NCBI GenBank assembly: GCA_900541475.1
Contig: UQJV01000043.1
Coordinates: 1 to 17,944 of the forward strand
Direction: 5' to 3'
DNA length: 17,944 bases
Source of the DNA: an uncultured Collinsella sp.
Lineage (GTDB): Bacteria; Actinomycetota; Coriobacteriia; Coriobacteriales; Coriobacteriaceae
The translations under genes were made by a program, and so were the position numbers. How positions within the stretch are numbered: the stretch's first letter is position 1; the number at the start of each line of letters is the position of its first letter. The notes beneath the pieces were generated by a model that did not search any database, was not told the DNA's origin, and saw nothing but the letters and a program-made list of their open reading frames with translations. Shown piece after piece: positions 17,850 to 17,944 of this stretch.

Positions 17850-17855
17850 CCGCCA

Positions 17856-17890
17856 ACCACCGCAAAGGGGCAAGGCACCTTTGCGGTGGT
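17856..17890. other. Perfect 13-bp hairpin after the bactofilin-like gene
   Basis: ACCACCGCAAAGG and its complement close a 9-base loop, six bases after the stop codon. No T-tract follows on either strand, so it is not a canonical terminator, though its position suggests a role in 3'-end formation or mRNA stability. Confidence 0.55.
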
Positions 17891-17916
17891 ACAGACCAAC
17901 TCAATCCCCGTGCACC

Positions 17917-17944
17917 AAAAAGGGCGCCGACCATTGCGGTCGGC
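17917..17944 (-). terminator. Probable terminator of a converging gene beyond the right edge
   Basis: GCCGACC/GGTCGGC (17926-17932 and 17938-17944) with a 5-base loop, then GCCC and TTTTT on the minus strand. The stem reaches the window end and may be longer (GGGC at 17922-17925 is unpaired so far). It implies a minus-strand gene just to the right. Confidence 0.6.

Overview
The window looks like a chromosomal housekeeping segment of a GC-rich Gram-positive bacterium. It is most likely a Coriobacteriia member close to Collinsella. This rests on the protein flavour, the gene set, strong AGGAGG-type ribosome binding sites and frequent TTG/ATG starts; no 16S gene is present to confirm it. Twelve genes run leftward (minus strand) from about 14.84 kb to the left edge. 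Two tRNA genes and two protein genes run rightward from about 15.34 kb, so the region near 14.9-15.3 kb is a divergent origin of transcription.

Right to left on the minus strand: rpsF-ssb-rpsR-rplI (ribosomal proteins S6, S18 and L9 plus single-strand binding protein) ends at a strong terminator. dnaB (replicative helicase) follows, then purA (AMP branch of purine synthesis) with its own good promoter. Next come purD (second step of purine synthesis), a Nudix ADP-ribose pyrophosphatase, an ABC exporter half-transporter and an unrecognised single-pass membrane protein, closed by a strong terminator. Last are carA-carB (both subunits of carbamoyl-phosphate synthase), nearly touching, behind their own promoter. 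The theme is replication and translation plus nucleotide and carbamoyl-phosphate supply.

On the plus strand, tRNA-Ser(GGA) and tRNA-Ser(CGA) lie in tandem with a terminator between them and another after them. A 130-base patch dense in inverted repeats follows. It begins with a 25-base inverted copy of the 3' end of the second tRNA, suggestive of an attachment-site scar or local rearrangement. Then come a TRIC/UPF0126-type membrane channel gene (TTG start) and a secreted-then-membrane protein with a bactofilin-like repeat region, followed by hairpins that probably end converging transcripts.

No CRISPR array, toxin-antitoxin pair, phage gene or recognisable novel enzyme system is visible. The most interesting signals are in RNA leaders. 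A hairpin with a CUGUGA hexaloop sits on the carA ribosome binding site and matches the PyrR binding-loop pattern. A long inverted repeat, possibly a MITE-like insertion, holds an extra in-frame start for the ABC exporter. A hairpin before rpsF has a loop complementary to the rpsF Shine-Dalgarno sequence.
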